Assembly: GCA_002841035.1 (NCBI GenBank)
Contig: PHDR01000020.1
Coordinates: 1-15,547 of the forward strand
Direction of reading: 5' to 3'
Source: Bacteroidetes bacterium HGW-Bacteroidetes-12
GTDB taxonomy: Bacteria > Bacteroidota > Bacteroidia > Flavobacteriales_E > Vicingaceae
Length of the DNA stretch: 15,547 nucleotides
Part shown: piece by piece, positions 6,833 to 14,126 of the stretch
Numbering within the stretch: the stretch's first letter is position 1
How the letters are laid out: every line of letters begins with the position of its first letter
Made by a program: the position numbers and the translations under genes
The notes under the pieces: model-generated
What the model saw: only the letters and a program-made list of their open reading frames with translations
The model's database searches: none
What the model was told of the DNA's origin: nothing

Positions 6833-8080
6833 ATGAAAGCAAACAACCCTCAATTAAAAAGTTGGATTTCTGTACCAGAAAACTCTGATTTTCCTATTCA
6901 AAACATTCCCTTTGGAATAGCAAAATTTGGAAAGAAAACCTTTGTAGCAACAAGAATTGGTAATACCATTATTGATTTACACAAAATTGCTAAACTCGGT
7001 TATTTTGATGTGGACGCAGAAGTATTTAATTCTCAAAAATTAAACAAAATGATGTTGTTGGGAAAACAATTTACCAGACAAGTGAGAAATGAAATTTCTG
7101 ATATTTTTAATATAGAAAATACAGCAACACAAGAAAATCCAAAAATTCAAGAAGCCTTATTAAATATAACAGAAGTAACAATGCTAATGCCTGTTAGAGT
7201 AGGGGATTACACAGATTTTTATTCCAGCGAACAGCATGCCTACAATGTTGGATGTATGTTTAGAGATCCAAACAACGCATTGCTTCCAAATTGGAAACAC
7301 ATCCCTGTTGGTTATCATGGAAGATCTTCATCTATAGTAGTTTCAGGAACACCCATTCATCGCCCAAAAGGACAACAAAGACCAAATGATAACGAACCTC
7401 CCGTATTTGGACCATGTAAATTATTAGATTTTGAATTGGAAATGGCATTTGTAACCTATAAAGGAAAGCCTATGGGAAAGTCTATTTCAACCAAAGAAGC
7501 AGAAGATTATATTTTTGGAATGTGCCTACTTAACGATTGGAGTGCTAGAGATATTCAAAAATGGGAATACGTTCCGTTGGGACCATTTTTAGCCAAAAAT
7601 TTTGCTTCATCCATTTCTCCTTGGATAGTTACATTGGATGCGTTAGAGCCTTTTAGAGTTGCAGGCCCTGTGCAAGACCCAAAAGTGTTTGAATATTTAG
7701 AATATGAAGGGAATAAACATATTGATATTAAGTTACAAGTAGCCATTCAGCCTGAAAATACGAGTGAAAAAGTAGTTTCTAATTCTAATTATAAATATAT
7801 GTATTGGAATATGAATCAGCAATTGGCTCATCATACTGTTAATGGATGTAACATAAATGCAGGAGATATGATGGCATCAGGAACAATTTCAGGTAATGAC
7901 GAAAGTGCTTATGGCTCTATGCTCGAAATTTCTTGGAAAGGAACCAAATCCGTAAAAATGAATGATGGCTCAGAACGAAAATTTATTTTAGATAATGATA
8001 CGGTAATTATGCGTGGGTATGCCGAGAAAGAGGGTGTTCGTGTTGGCTTTGGAGAAGTAGTTACGAAAGTGTTGGCTTAA
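6833..8080 (+). CDS. fahA: Fumarylacetoacetase
   Basis: The 415-residue enzyme hydrolyses fumarylacetoacetate to fumarate and acetoacetate, the last step of tyrosine and phenylalanine degradation. It closely resembles animal FAH over the whole length. The metal and catalytic residues align with the mouse/human numbering at a constant shift of two: D128, E201, E203 and D235 (metal), H135 (catalytic base), and R144 and Y161 (substrate). They sit in DYTDFYSSEQHA, YHGRSSSIVVSGT, DFELEMAF and NDWSARDIQKWEYVPLGPF. An N-terminal SH3-like domain covers about residues 1-118. No other genes of the homogentisate pathway (hmgA, hpd) lie in the window. The 27-base gap after glyA suggests an operon. The product acetoacetate and fumarate would feed central metabolism. 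No residue looks lost. Confidence 0.97.
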   Translation: MKANNPQLKSWISVPENSDFPIQNIPFGIAKFGKKTFVATRIGNTIIDLHKIAKLGYFDVDAEVFNSQKLNKMMLLGKQFTRQVRNEISDIFNIENTATQENPKIQEALLNITEVTMLMPVRVGDYTDFYSSEQHAYNVGCMFRDPNNALLPNWKHIPVGYHGRSSSIVVSGTPIHRPKGQQRPNDNEPPVFGPCKLLDFELEMAFVTYKGKPMGKSISTKEAEDYIFGMCLLNDWSARDIQKWEYVPLGPFLAKNFASSISPWIVTLDALEPFRVAGPVQDPKVFEYLEYEGNKHIDIKLQVAIQPENTSEKVVSNSNYKYMYWNMNQQLAHHTVNGCNINAGDMMASGTISGNDESAYGSMLEISWKGTKSVKMNDGSERKFILDNDTVIMRGYAEKEGVRVGFGEVVTKVLA

Positions 8081-8091
8081 GTTAGAAAAGT

Positions 8092-8228
8092 CCACAGTTC
8101 TCAATCTTCAGTTAGTAAAGGCTGCTACAAAGCGTGGTTTTTCGCAGATTTTTTAAAAAAAAGAAATCTGTGTATGTAATCTGCGAAAATTAGTGTAATC
8201 AGTGATATAATGAATAGCTGAGTAGTAA
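8092..8228. repeat. Mosaic intergenic repeat between fahA and the PIG-L gene
   Basis: The left part (8092-8145) matches 3509-3562 at 46 of 54 bases. The right end (CTGAGTAGTAAT at 8218-8229, then a T run) matches the end of the element at 2408-2428. In between is a perfect 12-base stem, 8139-8150 with 8178-8189 (core TTCGCAGATT/AATCTGCGAA), that resembles the CGCAGATT/AATCTGTG palindromes at 2319-2336. The partner arms of the two parent elements are missing here. This looks like a recombined or degraded member of the same family. The stem may act as a terminator for fahA, although no strong T run follows it. Confidence 0.55.
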
Positions 8229-8258
8229 TATTTTTTTAATTTTAAACTTTTTATAGCT

Positions 8259-10742
8259 ATGATTAGAGTTTCTTTTTTACTGTTTTTTTGTATAATACAA
8301 TTTATTTCAACGGCTAAAGCTCAAAAACAACTCTCACCTGGAGAAATTAAACTTGCTTTAAACAAATTAAATACAGTAGGGAGCGTACTTTATATTGCCG
8401 CTCACCCCGATGATGAAAACACACGCTTAATAGCTTATTTGGCAAACGAAAAAAAACTCAGAACAGGCTATTTATCTCTAACCAGAGGCGATGGGGGACA
8501 AAATTTAATAGGCACAGAACAAGGGGCATTAATGGGTGTTGTGCGTACACAGGAATTACTTGAAGCACGAAAAATTGATGGAGGCGAACAATTTTTTACC
8601 CGAGCTGTTGATTTTGGCTATTCAAAATCCCCCGAAGAAACTTTTGAAAAATGGAACAAACAAGAAGTGTTAGCGGATGTGGTTTTTATTATTCGAAAAT
8701 TTCGCCCTGATGTTATCATCACTCGTTTTCCACCAACTTCCGATGCAGGTCACGGACACCATACCGCTTCTGCAATTTTGGCTGAAGAAGCTTTTGATTT
8801 AGCAGCAAATCCTAATGCCTTTCCAGAGCAGCTCAATTATGTTTCTGTTTGGCAGCCCAAGCGTTTATTTTTAAATGCAAGCACTTGGTGGGATAAAGAA
8901 TTGCCTCAAAAAGCAGAGAATAATCCAAATTATGCAACGGTCGACATAGGAACATACAATCAGCTACTTGGAACATCTTATGGAGAAATTTCGGCCGAAA
9001 GCCGTACTAAACATAAAAGCCAAGGGTTTGGTTCAGCAAAAACTAGAGGAACTCAACTAGAATATCTTCAACTTAAAAAAGGAGAGAAATTTATAGAAAA
9101 TAATATTTTTTCAGGAATAGATTTAACATGGAATAAAGTTGAGGGTGGAAAGGAAATTAGTAAACTTATTTCAAAAGCGACCTTAGAATTTAATGTAGAA
9201 CAACCAGAAAAAATAGTTCCAACATTGTTGCAAGTGTTCCAAAAAATAAGAGCAATTCCAGCAACTAATAATTTAAGTTATGTTAAATTGTTTGAAGCCC
9301 AACAACTTATAGCTTCTTGCTTAGGCTTATATGCCGAATTCGTTGCCGAAGATTATACCACAACCGAATACACCAAATTAAATGCATCAATTAACATCGT
9401 AAATAGAAGTAACATAAATGTTGTTTTAACCAACATAGGCATTGCTGGAAAAGATACTCTTGTCAATACCCCTTTATTAAATAATGATTTAAAAACAATT
9501 AAAGTAAGTTTTGAAACACCAAGCTATACAGTAACTAATCCTTATTGGCTAAATGAACCTTTTGAAGGTTTGTTTAAAGTCAAAAATCAAGATATAATTG
9601 GTACACCTGGAAATAATTACTCGATGTTTTGTTTTTTAATGTTTGAAATTGAAGGACAATATTTTTACCTAAGTAATCCGTTGCAATACAAATGGACCGA
9701 TAGGGTGAAAGGAGAGATTTATCGTCCAGTTGTTGTGCTGCCTTCGGTTACAGCTAACATAGCAGAAAACGTATATGTTTTTTCAAGTAACACAGCAAAA
9801 GAAGTAAAAATAAATCTAATAGCACACCAAGCGAATCAAAACGGAGTTATTTCGTTGCAGCTACCTAAAGGCTGGGATGTTACCCCTAAAAAAATAGCTT
9901 ATACATTAACAGAAAAAAATCAGGAACAACAAATTGTTTTTAGTGTAACTCCTTCTCAAAACGAAATGGTTGGCGAAATACTTGTTCAATTAAACGAAAC
10001 CCAAAACACAGCTAAAAACCTTACGGTTATTGACTATGACCACATCACCATTCAAACACTTCTTACCGAAGCAAAATCTAAAGTAGTTCGTTTGAATGTT
10101 CAGATAAAAGGAAAAAACATTGGCTATATTATGGGAGCAGGAGATGAAATTCCTGTTGCCTTAGAGCAGCTGGGTTATAAAGTTACATTGCTGGATGAAT
10201 ATAACATTAAAAACAACGATTTATCAAAATATGATGCTATTGTGAGTGGAATTAGGGTGTACAATGAAAATAAATACATGGTTTCGACTCAACAACATCT
10301 TATGAACTATGTTAAAAATGGAGGAACGTATGTGGTTCAGTACAATGTAAACAGAGGTTTATTAACCGAAGAAATAGGTCCTTACCCGATGAAACTTTCA
10401 AGAGATAGAGTAACTGTTGAGGAAGCGAATGTAACTTTATTAAATCCAACTCATCCAATTTTAGTAACACCAAACAAAATAACGGCAAACGATTTTAATG
10501 GATGGATTCAAGAAAGAGGATTGTATTTTGCAAATGAGTGGGACGATAATTACACACCTATTTTAGAAATGAACGACCCTAATGAAACACTCAGTCAAGG
10601 CAGCTTGTTAGTTGCCGATTATGGTAAAGGAAAATTTATTTATACTGGACTTTCATTTTTTAGAGAGTTACCAGCAGGCGTGCCAGGTGCTTTTCGATTG
10701 TTTGCTAATATTGTGAGTTATAAACAAGAAATTAGAGATTAG
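8259..10742 (+). CDS. Secreted PIG-L (LmbE-like) deacetylase with C-terminal amidotransferase-like domain
   Basis: The 827-residue protein begins with a signal peptide (cleavage probably after AKA, residue 21). The PIG-L domain (about 35-290) has the zinc motif AHPDDE at 48-53 (H49, D52) and the distal ligand block GHGHHTAS at 164-171. This family removes acetyl groups from N-acetylglucosamine-type sugars. Residues about 485-590 look like a beta-sandwich of the NEW3 kind (pattern around LPKGWDVTPKK). Residues about 615-825 resemble a class I glutamine amidotransferase or ThuA-like fold (GYIMGAGDEIPVALEQLGY, then YVKNGGTYVVQYN and GKGKFIYTGLSFFREL) with no obvious Cys nucleophile. This three-part design recurs in Bacteroidota. 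Its substrate is unknown; a periplasmic or extracellular glycan is a reasonable inference. It appears to be a single-gene unit after the mosaic repeat. Confidence 0.9.
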   Translation: MIRVSFLLFFCIIQFISTAKAQKQLSPGEIKLALNKLNTVGSVLYIAAHPDDENTRLIAYLANEKKLRTGYLSLTRGDGGQNLIGTEQGALMGVVRTQELLEARKIDGGEQFFTRAVDFGYSKSPEETFEKWNKQEVLADVVFIIRKFRPDVIITRFPPTSDAGHGHHTASAILAEEAFDLAANPNAFPEQLNYVSVWQPKRLFLNASTWWDKELPQKAENNPNYATVDIGTYNQLLGTSYGEISAESRTKHKSQGFGSAKTRGTQLEYLQLKKGEKFIENNIFSGIDLTWNKVEGGKEISKLISKATLEFNVEQPEKIVPTLLQVFQKIRAIPATNNLSYVKLFEAQQLIASCLGLYAEFVAEDYTTTEYTKLNASINIVNRSNINVVLTNIGIAGKDTLVNTPLLNNDLKTIKVSFETPSYTVTNPYWLNEPFEGLFKVKNQDIIGTPGNNYSMFCFLMFEIEGQYFYLSNPLQYKWTDRVKGEIYRPVVVLPSVTANIAENVYVFSSNTAKEVKINLIAHQANQNGVISLQLPKGWDVTPKKIAYTLTEKNQEQQIVFSVTPSQNEMVGEILVQLNETQNTAKNLTVIDYDHITIQTLLTEAKSKVVRLNVQIKGKNIGYIMGAGDEIPVALEQLGYKVTLLDEYNIKNNDLSKYDAIVSGIRVYNENKYMVSTQQHLMNYVKNGGTYVVQYNVNRGLLTEEIGPYPMKLSRDRVTVEEANVTLLNPTHPILVTPNKITANDFNGWIQERGLYFANEWDDNYTPILEMNDPNETLSQGSLLVADYGKGKFIYTGLSFFRELPAGVPGAFRLFANIVSYKQEIRD

Positions 10743-10766
10743 AAATTGGAAATTAGCGTTGGCTTT

Positions 10767-10782
10767 CCCCTCTTGAGAGGGG
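10767..10782. repeat. Short GC-rich palindrome in a convergent gap
   Basis: CCCCTC-TTGA-GAGGGG forms a 6-base stem of five G-C pairs, followed by TAGGGGTATGTG. It is far more GC-rich than its surroundings. It lies between the convergent PIG-L gene and the acidic-protein gene and could terminate both, but lacks a T run. Palindromes of this CCCTC/GAGGG type are frequent in Bacteroidota intergenic DNA (from memory). The flanks are AATTA-rich simple sequence (10728-10755, 10795-10830). Confidence 0.45.
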
Positions 10783-10834
10783 TAGGGGTATGTGTAAATT
10801 ACAAATTACGAGTAACAATTAACTAATAACAATA

Positions 10835-11308
10835 TTACGGCCACTCAGGCGTATCCTCATCAGACCACAAAACAGCCCATTGAATTTCAGAAAGTACATC
10901 ATTCTCAAACCATAGGTTGATACCTGTATCTAAAAAGCTAATTAATTTTTGATTTTCGCCTTCATCAGAGAAATCTTCTAACTGATTATCGCCTAAGTCC
11001 ATGCCTTCAGTTTGGGCTAAAGCTTCATCAACAGATAAACCGATTAATTTTTTACCTTTAATAGTTGCTTCAGGAGAGCTTGTAGCGATAGTGGTTAAAC
11101 GCCAGCCATCTTCCTCATCAAAAGAAAAAGAAGTTTCTAATTCATCATAATGCCAATCTTCTGTCTGGTAATCTTCATCTTCAGTAGCGTTGTATATTTC
11201 TTTTTCTGTTGGTTCGCCTAAAGTTTGTTTTAATAGCTCTCTTTTGCAGCCAAAAATGATAGTATTAATACCTTTGCCTGCTTTTATTTCGTATGAAAAT
11301 TTACTCAT
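10835..11308 (-). CDS. Acidic protein of unknown function
   Basis: I do not recognise the family. From ATG 11308 the product is 157 residues, cytoplasmic (no signal or membrane segment) and roughly one quarter Asp plus Glu, with dense acidic stretches at 43-51 and 64-67. The block IFGCKRELLKQTLGEP resembles the opening of SmpA/BamE-type or BLIP-like folds. It is followed by a strand ending in SFSFDEEDGWRLTTI. A similar alternation returns as KLIGLSVDEAL, then INLWFENDVLSEIQW. Two related half-domains are therefore possible (inference). The frame extends to a TTG at 11335, but that codon overlaps the -7 box TACCTTTG, so ATG 11308 is the better start. A 15-base palindrome lies over the promoter. 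Immunity-type or SMI1-like proteins are another possibility. Confidence 0.72.
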   Translation of the reverse strand: MSKFSYEIKAGKGINTIIFGCKRELLKQTLGEPTEKEIYNATEDEDYQTEDWHYDELETSFSFDEEDGWRLTTIATSSPEATIKGKKLIGLSVDEALAQTEGMDLGDNQLEDFSDEGENQKLISFLDTGINLWFENDVLSEIQWAVLWSDEDTPEWP

Positions 11309-11321
11309 GATTTTAGTTGTT

Positions 11322-11336
11322 TTTGTACGGTACAAA
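11322..11336. promoter_or_regulatory. 15-base perfect palindrome, candidate operator
   Basis: TTTGTAC-G-GTACAAA is a perfect inverted repeat with a single central base. It overlaps the downstream end of the -7 box at 11333-11340 and the expected transcription start of the acidic-protein gene. A dimeric repressor bound here would block that promoter. Confidence 0.42.
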
Positions 11337-11340
11337 GGTA
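11333..11340 (-). promoter_or_regulatory. Candidate -7 promoter element of the acidic-protein gene
   Basis: On the minus strand this reads TACCTTTG, matching TANNTTTG, 24 bases before ATG 11308. It overlaps the TTG that opens the longest reading frame, and so decides the start. No -33 TTTG is seen upstream. Confidence 0.52.
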
Positions 11341-11421
11341 CAATGCTTATTGGATAAAATAGCTATTGGCTTATTTTTTTTAAGAGTATTTTGAGCTTTT
11401 TACAACTCTCAAATATAACAC

Positions 11422-11452
11422 TTTGCTGTTGTTAATCTTTAACGTAATTTTA
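11422..11452 (+). promoter_or_regulatory. Candidate two-part promoter of valS
   Basis: TTTG (11422-11425), then 19 bases, then TAATTTTA (11445-11452) fits the Bacteroidota -33/-7 layout, with one deviation in the last base of the -7 box. It ends 26 bases before the valS ATG. It is the only promoter here with both elements at standard spacing. Confidence 0.48.
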
Positions 11453-11478
11453 CGGCTCAATTTTTAAATTTTTTATTA

Positions 11479-14109
11479 ATGAGCATCAACAATAAATACA
11501 ATCCTACCGATATTGAAAAGAAATGGTACGACTACTGGATGAAAAACGATTTTTTTAGCTCAACTCCTGATGAAAGAGAGCCTTATACCATTGTAATTCC
11601 TCCACCAAACGTAACAGGCGTTTTGCACATGGGTCACATGCTCAACAACACCATTCAAGATGTATTAATTCGTAGAGCCAGAATGTTGGGCTTCAACGCT
11701 TGTTGGGTGCCTGGCACCGACCATGCTTCTATTGCCACCGAAACAAAAGTGGTAAATTTGTTGAGAGAGCAAGGAATTAACAAAAGAGACATTGGCAGAG
11801 AAAAATTTTTGGAACACGCTTTTGAGTGGAAAGAAAAATACGGAGGCATTATTTTAGAACAACTAAAACGATTGGGAGCAAGCTGCGATTGGAACAGAAC
11901 TCGTTTTACCATGGAACCCAAACTTTCCGATGCTGTAATAAAATCTTTTGTTGATTTATATAACAAAGGCTATATTTATAAAGATTGGAAAATAGTAAAC
12001 TGGGATCCTAAAGCTCAAACCACGCTTTCTAACGAAGAGGTTATCCGCAAAGAAGTAAACTCCAATTTATATTACGTAAAGTATAAAATTGTTGGCGAAG
12101 AAGGTTATGTAACCGTTGCCACCACACGTCCTGAAACCATTATGGGCGATGTAGCTATTTGTGTACATCCAAAAGACGACAGGTATTTTCATTTGCACGG
12201 AAAAAAGGTAATTGTGCCTATGATAAACCGAGAAGTTCCTATTATTTGTGATGATTATATTGACCGAGAATTTGGTACAGGAATGTTAAAAGTTACTCCA
12301 GCTCATGATATAAACGATTATGAAATTGGTATTCGACACGGATTAGAAGTAATAGACACCTTTAATGATGATGGAACTATTAGCGAAGCCGCAGGTATTT
12401 TTATTGGAGAGGATAGGTTTATAGTTCGTAAAAAAGCAGCTGCATTGTTGGAAGAATTGAATTTATTAGAAAAAGTAGAACAAATCATCAACAATGTTGG
12501 GTATTCCGAAAGAAACCCAGACACAGTGGTAGAACCAAAGCTTTCTTTACAATGGTTTGTGAAAATGGACGATATGGTAAAACCAGCGTTGAAACACGTA
12601 ATGAATGATGATATTCAACTTTATCCATCAAAATTTAAAAATGTGTATCAACATTGGTTAGAAAATATTAGAGATTGGCCCATTTCACGGCAGTTGTGGT
12701 GGGGACAACAAATTCCAGCATTTTATTATAATGATGAAAAAGCGTATGTAGTTGCCGCAACAAAAACAGAAGCCTTGCAATTGGCAAAAGAAAAATCGGG
12801 CAATAAAAGCTTAACCGAAAAAGATTTAATTCAAGATGAAGATGTGTTAGATACTTGGTTTTCCTCGTGGTTGTGGCCCATTTCTGTGTTTGATGGTTTT
12901 GAAGAAAATTCGCCCGATTTCGATTATTATTACCCTACAAATGTGCTAGTTACAGGTTGGGATATTATTTTCTTTTGGGTAGCCCGAATGGTTTTTGCAG
13001 GTTATGAATTTAAGAACGAAAAACCGTTTAAAGATGTTTATTTTACTGGAATGGTGAGAGATAAACAAGGCAGAAAAATGAGCAAATCCTTAGGCAATTC
13101 GCCCGATGCACTTGGATTGATAGATACTTATGGAGCCGATGGCGTGCGTTTTGGAATGTTATCATGTGCAGCAGCAGGAAACGATTTGTTGTTTGATGAA
13201 ACCCTTTGCGAACAAGGCAGTAAATTTTCTACAAAAATGTGGAACGCTTTCCGATTGGTAAAAGGGTGGGAGGTAAGCCCTACGTTAGAACAGCCCGAAA
13301 ATGCAAAAATTGCCATAGAATGGTTCAATTCAAAAATAAACGAAACATTAATTTCCATTAACAATAATTTTTCAAAATACCGTTTGTCTGATGCGTTGAT
13401 GAGTACCTATAAATTAATATGGAACGACTTCTGTTCGTGGTATTTAGAATGTGTAAAGCCCGATTATCAGCAACCTATTGATGCACAAACTTTAAAAGCA
13501 ACAATTAATTATTTTGAGCAGCTATTAAAAATTTTACACCCATTTATGCCTTTTGTAACAGAAGAATTGTGGCAAAACTTAGAAGATAGAAAAGATGGAG
13601 AAACCATTATGTTATTAAATTTTCCAACAGCAGGAGGCGTAAATGAAAAACTGTTAAAAGAGTTTGATTATACAACCAATGTAATTTCAGAACTTAGAAA
13701 TTTCAGAAAAACTAAAAACATAGCAAATAAAGAACAGATTGAATTAAAAGTTAAGAAAAACGAAGCAATTAATACAACTTTAGATGCTATTATTTCTAAA
13801 CTCACCAACTTATCTAATTTAACGTATGTAGATGAAAAAATTACGGGAGCATTTTCTTTTGTGATAAAATCGAACGAATATTTCATTCCCATAGCAGGTA
13901 ATGTAGATGTTGCTGCTGAGCTAGAAAAAGTTAAAACAGAATTGGAATACGCCAAAGGTTCTTTAGCCATTGTGGAGAAAAAATTATCTAACGAAAAATT
14001 TGTGAGCGGAGCACCAGAACAAGTTGTAGCAGTAGAAAAAAAGAAAAAAGCTGATGCTGAAGCAAAAATTAAAGTGCTTGAAGAACAGCTTGTAAATCTA
14101 AACAAATGA
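11479..14109 (+). CDS. valS: Valyl-tRNA synthetase
   Basis: The 876-residue class I synthetase charges tRNA-Val with valine and edits mischarged threonine. The ATP-binding HIGH motif appears as HMGH at residues 50-53 within PPPNVTGVLHMGHMLN. KMSKS is at 533-537 in GRKMSKSLGN. The CP1 editing domain (about 190-330) carries TTRPETIMGD and HDINDYEIG. WPISRQLWWGQQIPA and DVLDTWFSSWLWP are ValRS-specific landmarks. An anticodon-binding helical domain follows from about residue 600. The last 65 residues are a charged coiled coil (LEKVKTELEYAKGSLAIVE and on), the tRNA-binding arm of ValRS. The protein is complete and normal in size. I saw no T-box leader, and the leader from the candidate promoter is only about 20 bases. 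Confidence 0.98.
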   Translation: MSINNKYNPTDIEKKWYDYWMKNDFFSSTPDEREPYTIVIPPPNVTGVLHMGHMLNNTIQDVLIRRARMLGFNACWVPGTDHASIATETKVVNLLREQGINKRDIGREKFLEHAFEWKEKYGGIILEQLKRLGASCDWNRTRFTMEPKLSDAVIKSFVDLYNKGYIYKDWKIVNWDPKAQTTLSNEEVIRKEVNSNLYYVKYKIVGEEGYVTVATTRPETIMGDVAICVHPKDDRYFHLHGKKVIVPMINREVPIICDDYIDREFGTGMLKVTPAHDINDYEIGIRHGLEVIDTFNDDGTISEAAGIFIGEDRFIVRKKAAALLEELNLLEKVEQIINNVGYSERNPDTVVEPKLSLQWFVKMDDMVKPALKHVMNDDIQLYPSKFKNVYQHWLENIRDWPISRQLWWGQQIPAFYYNDEKAYVVAATKTEALQLAKEKSGNKSLTEKDLIQDEDVLDTWFSSWLWPISVFDGFEENSPDFDYYYPTNVLVTGWDIIFFWVARMVFAGYEFKNEKPFKDVYFTGMVRDKQGRKMSKSLGNSPDALGLIDTYGADGVRFGMLSCAAAGNDLLFDETLCEQGSKFSTKMWNAFRLVKGWEVSPTLEQPENAKIAIEWFNSKINETLISINNNFSKYRLSDALMSTYKLIWNDFCSWYLECVKPDYQQPIDAQTLKATINYFEQLLKILHPFMPFVTEELWQNLEDRKDGETIMLLNFPTAGGVNEKLLKEFDYTTNVISELRNFRKTKNIANKEQIELKVKKNEAINTTLDAIISKLTNLSNLTYVDEKITGAFSFVIKSNEYFIPIAGNVDVAAELEKVKTELEYAKGSLAIVEKKLSNEKFVSGAPEQVVAVEKKKKADAEAKIKVLEEQLVNLNK

Positions 14110-14126
14110 ACTAAAAATGTTCTGCA

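Noticed and set aside
11309..11335. TTG start nine codons upstream for the acidic protein
   Set aside because: It overlaps the -7 box TACCTTTG, and the nine added residues come from the palindrome region. ATG 11308 is at normal distance from the box.
11358..11367. Palindrome AATAGCTATT upstream of valS
   Set aside because: Ten-base A/T-rich palindromes are expected by chance at this composition, and it has no clear position relative to either promoter.
13668..14105. Minus-strand frame of 145 codons opposite the end of valS
   Set aside because: It is Ser/Phe-rich, as expected from the antisense of a Lys/Glu-rich coiled coil, with no promoter or motif. valS is clear in the other direction.
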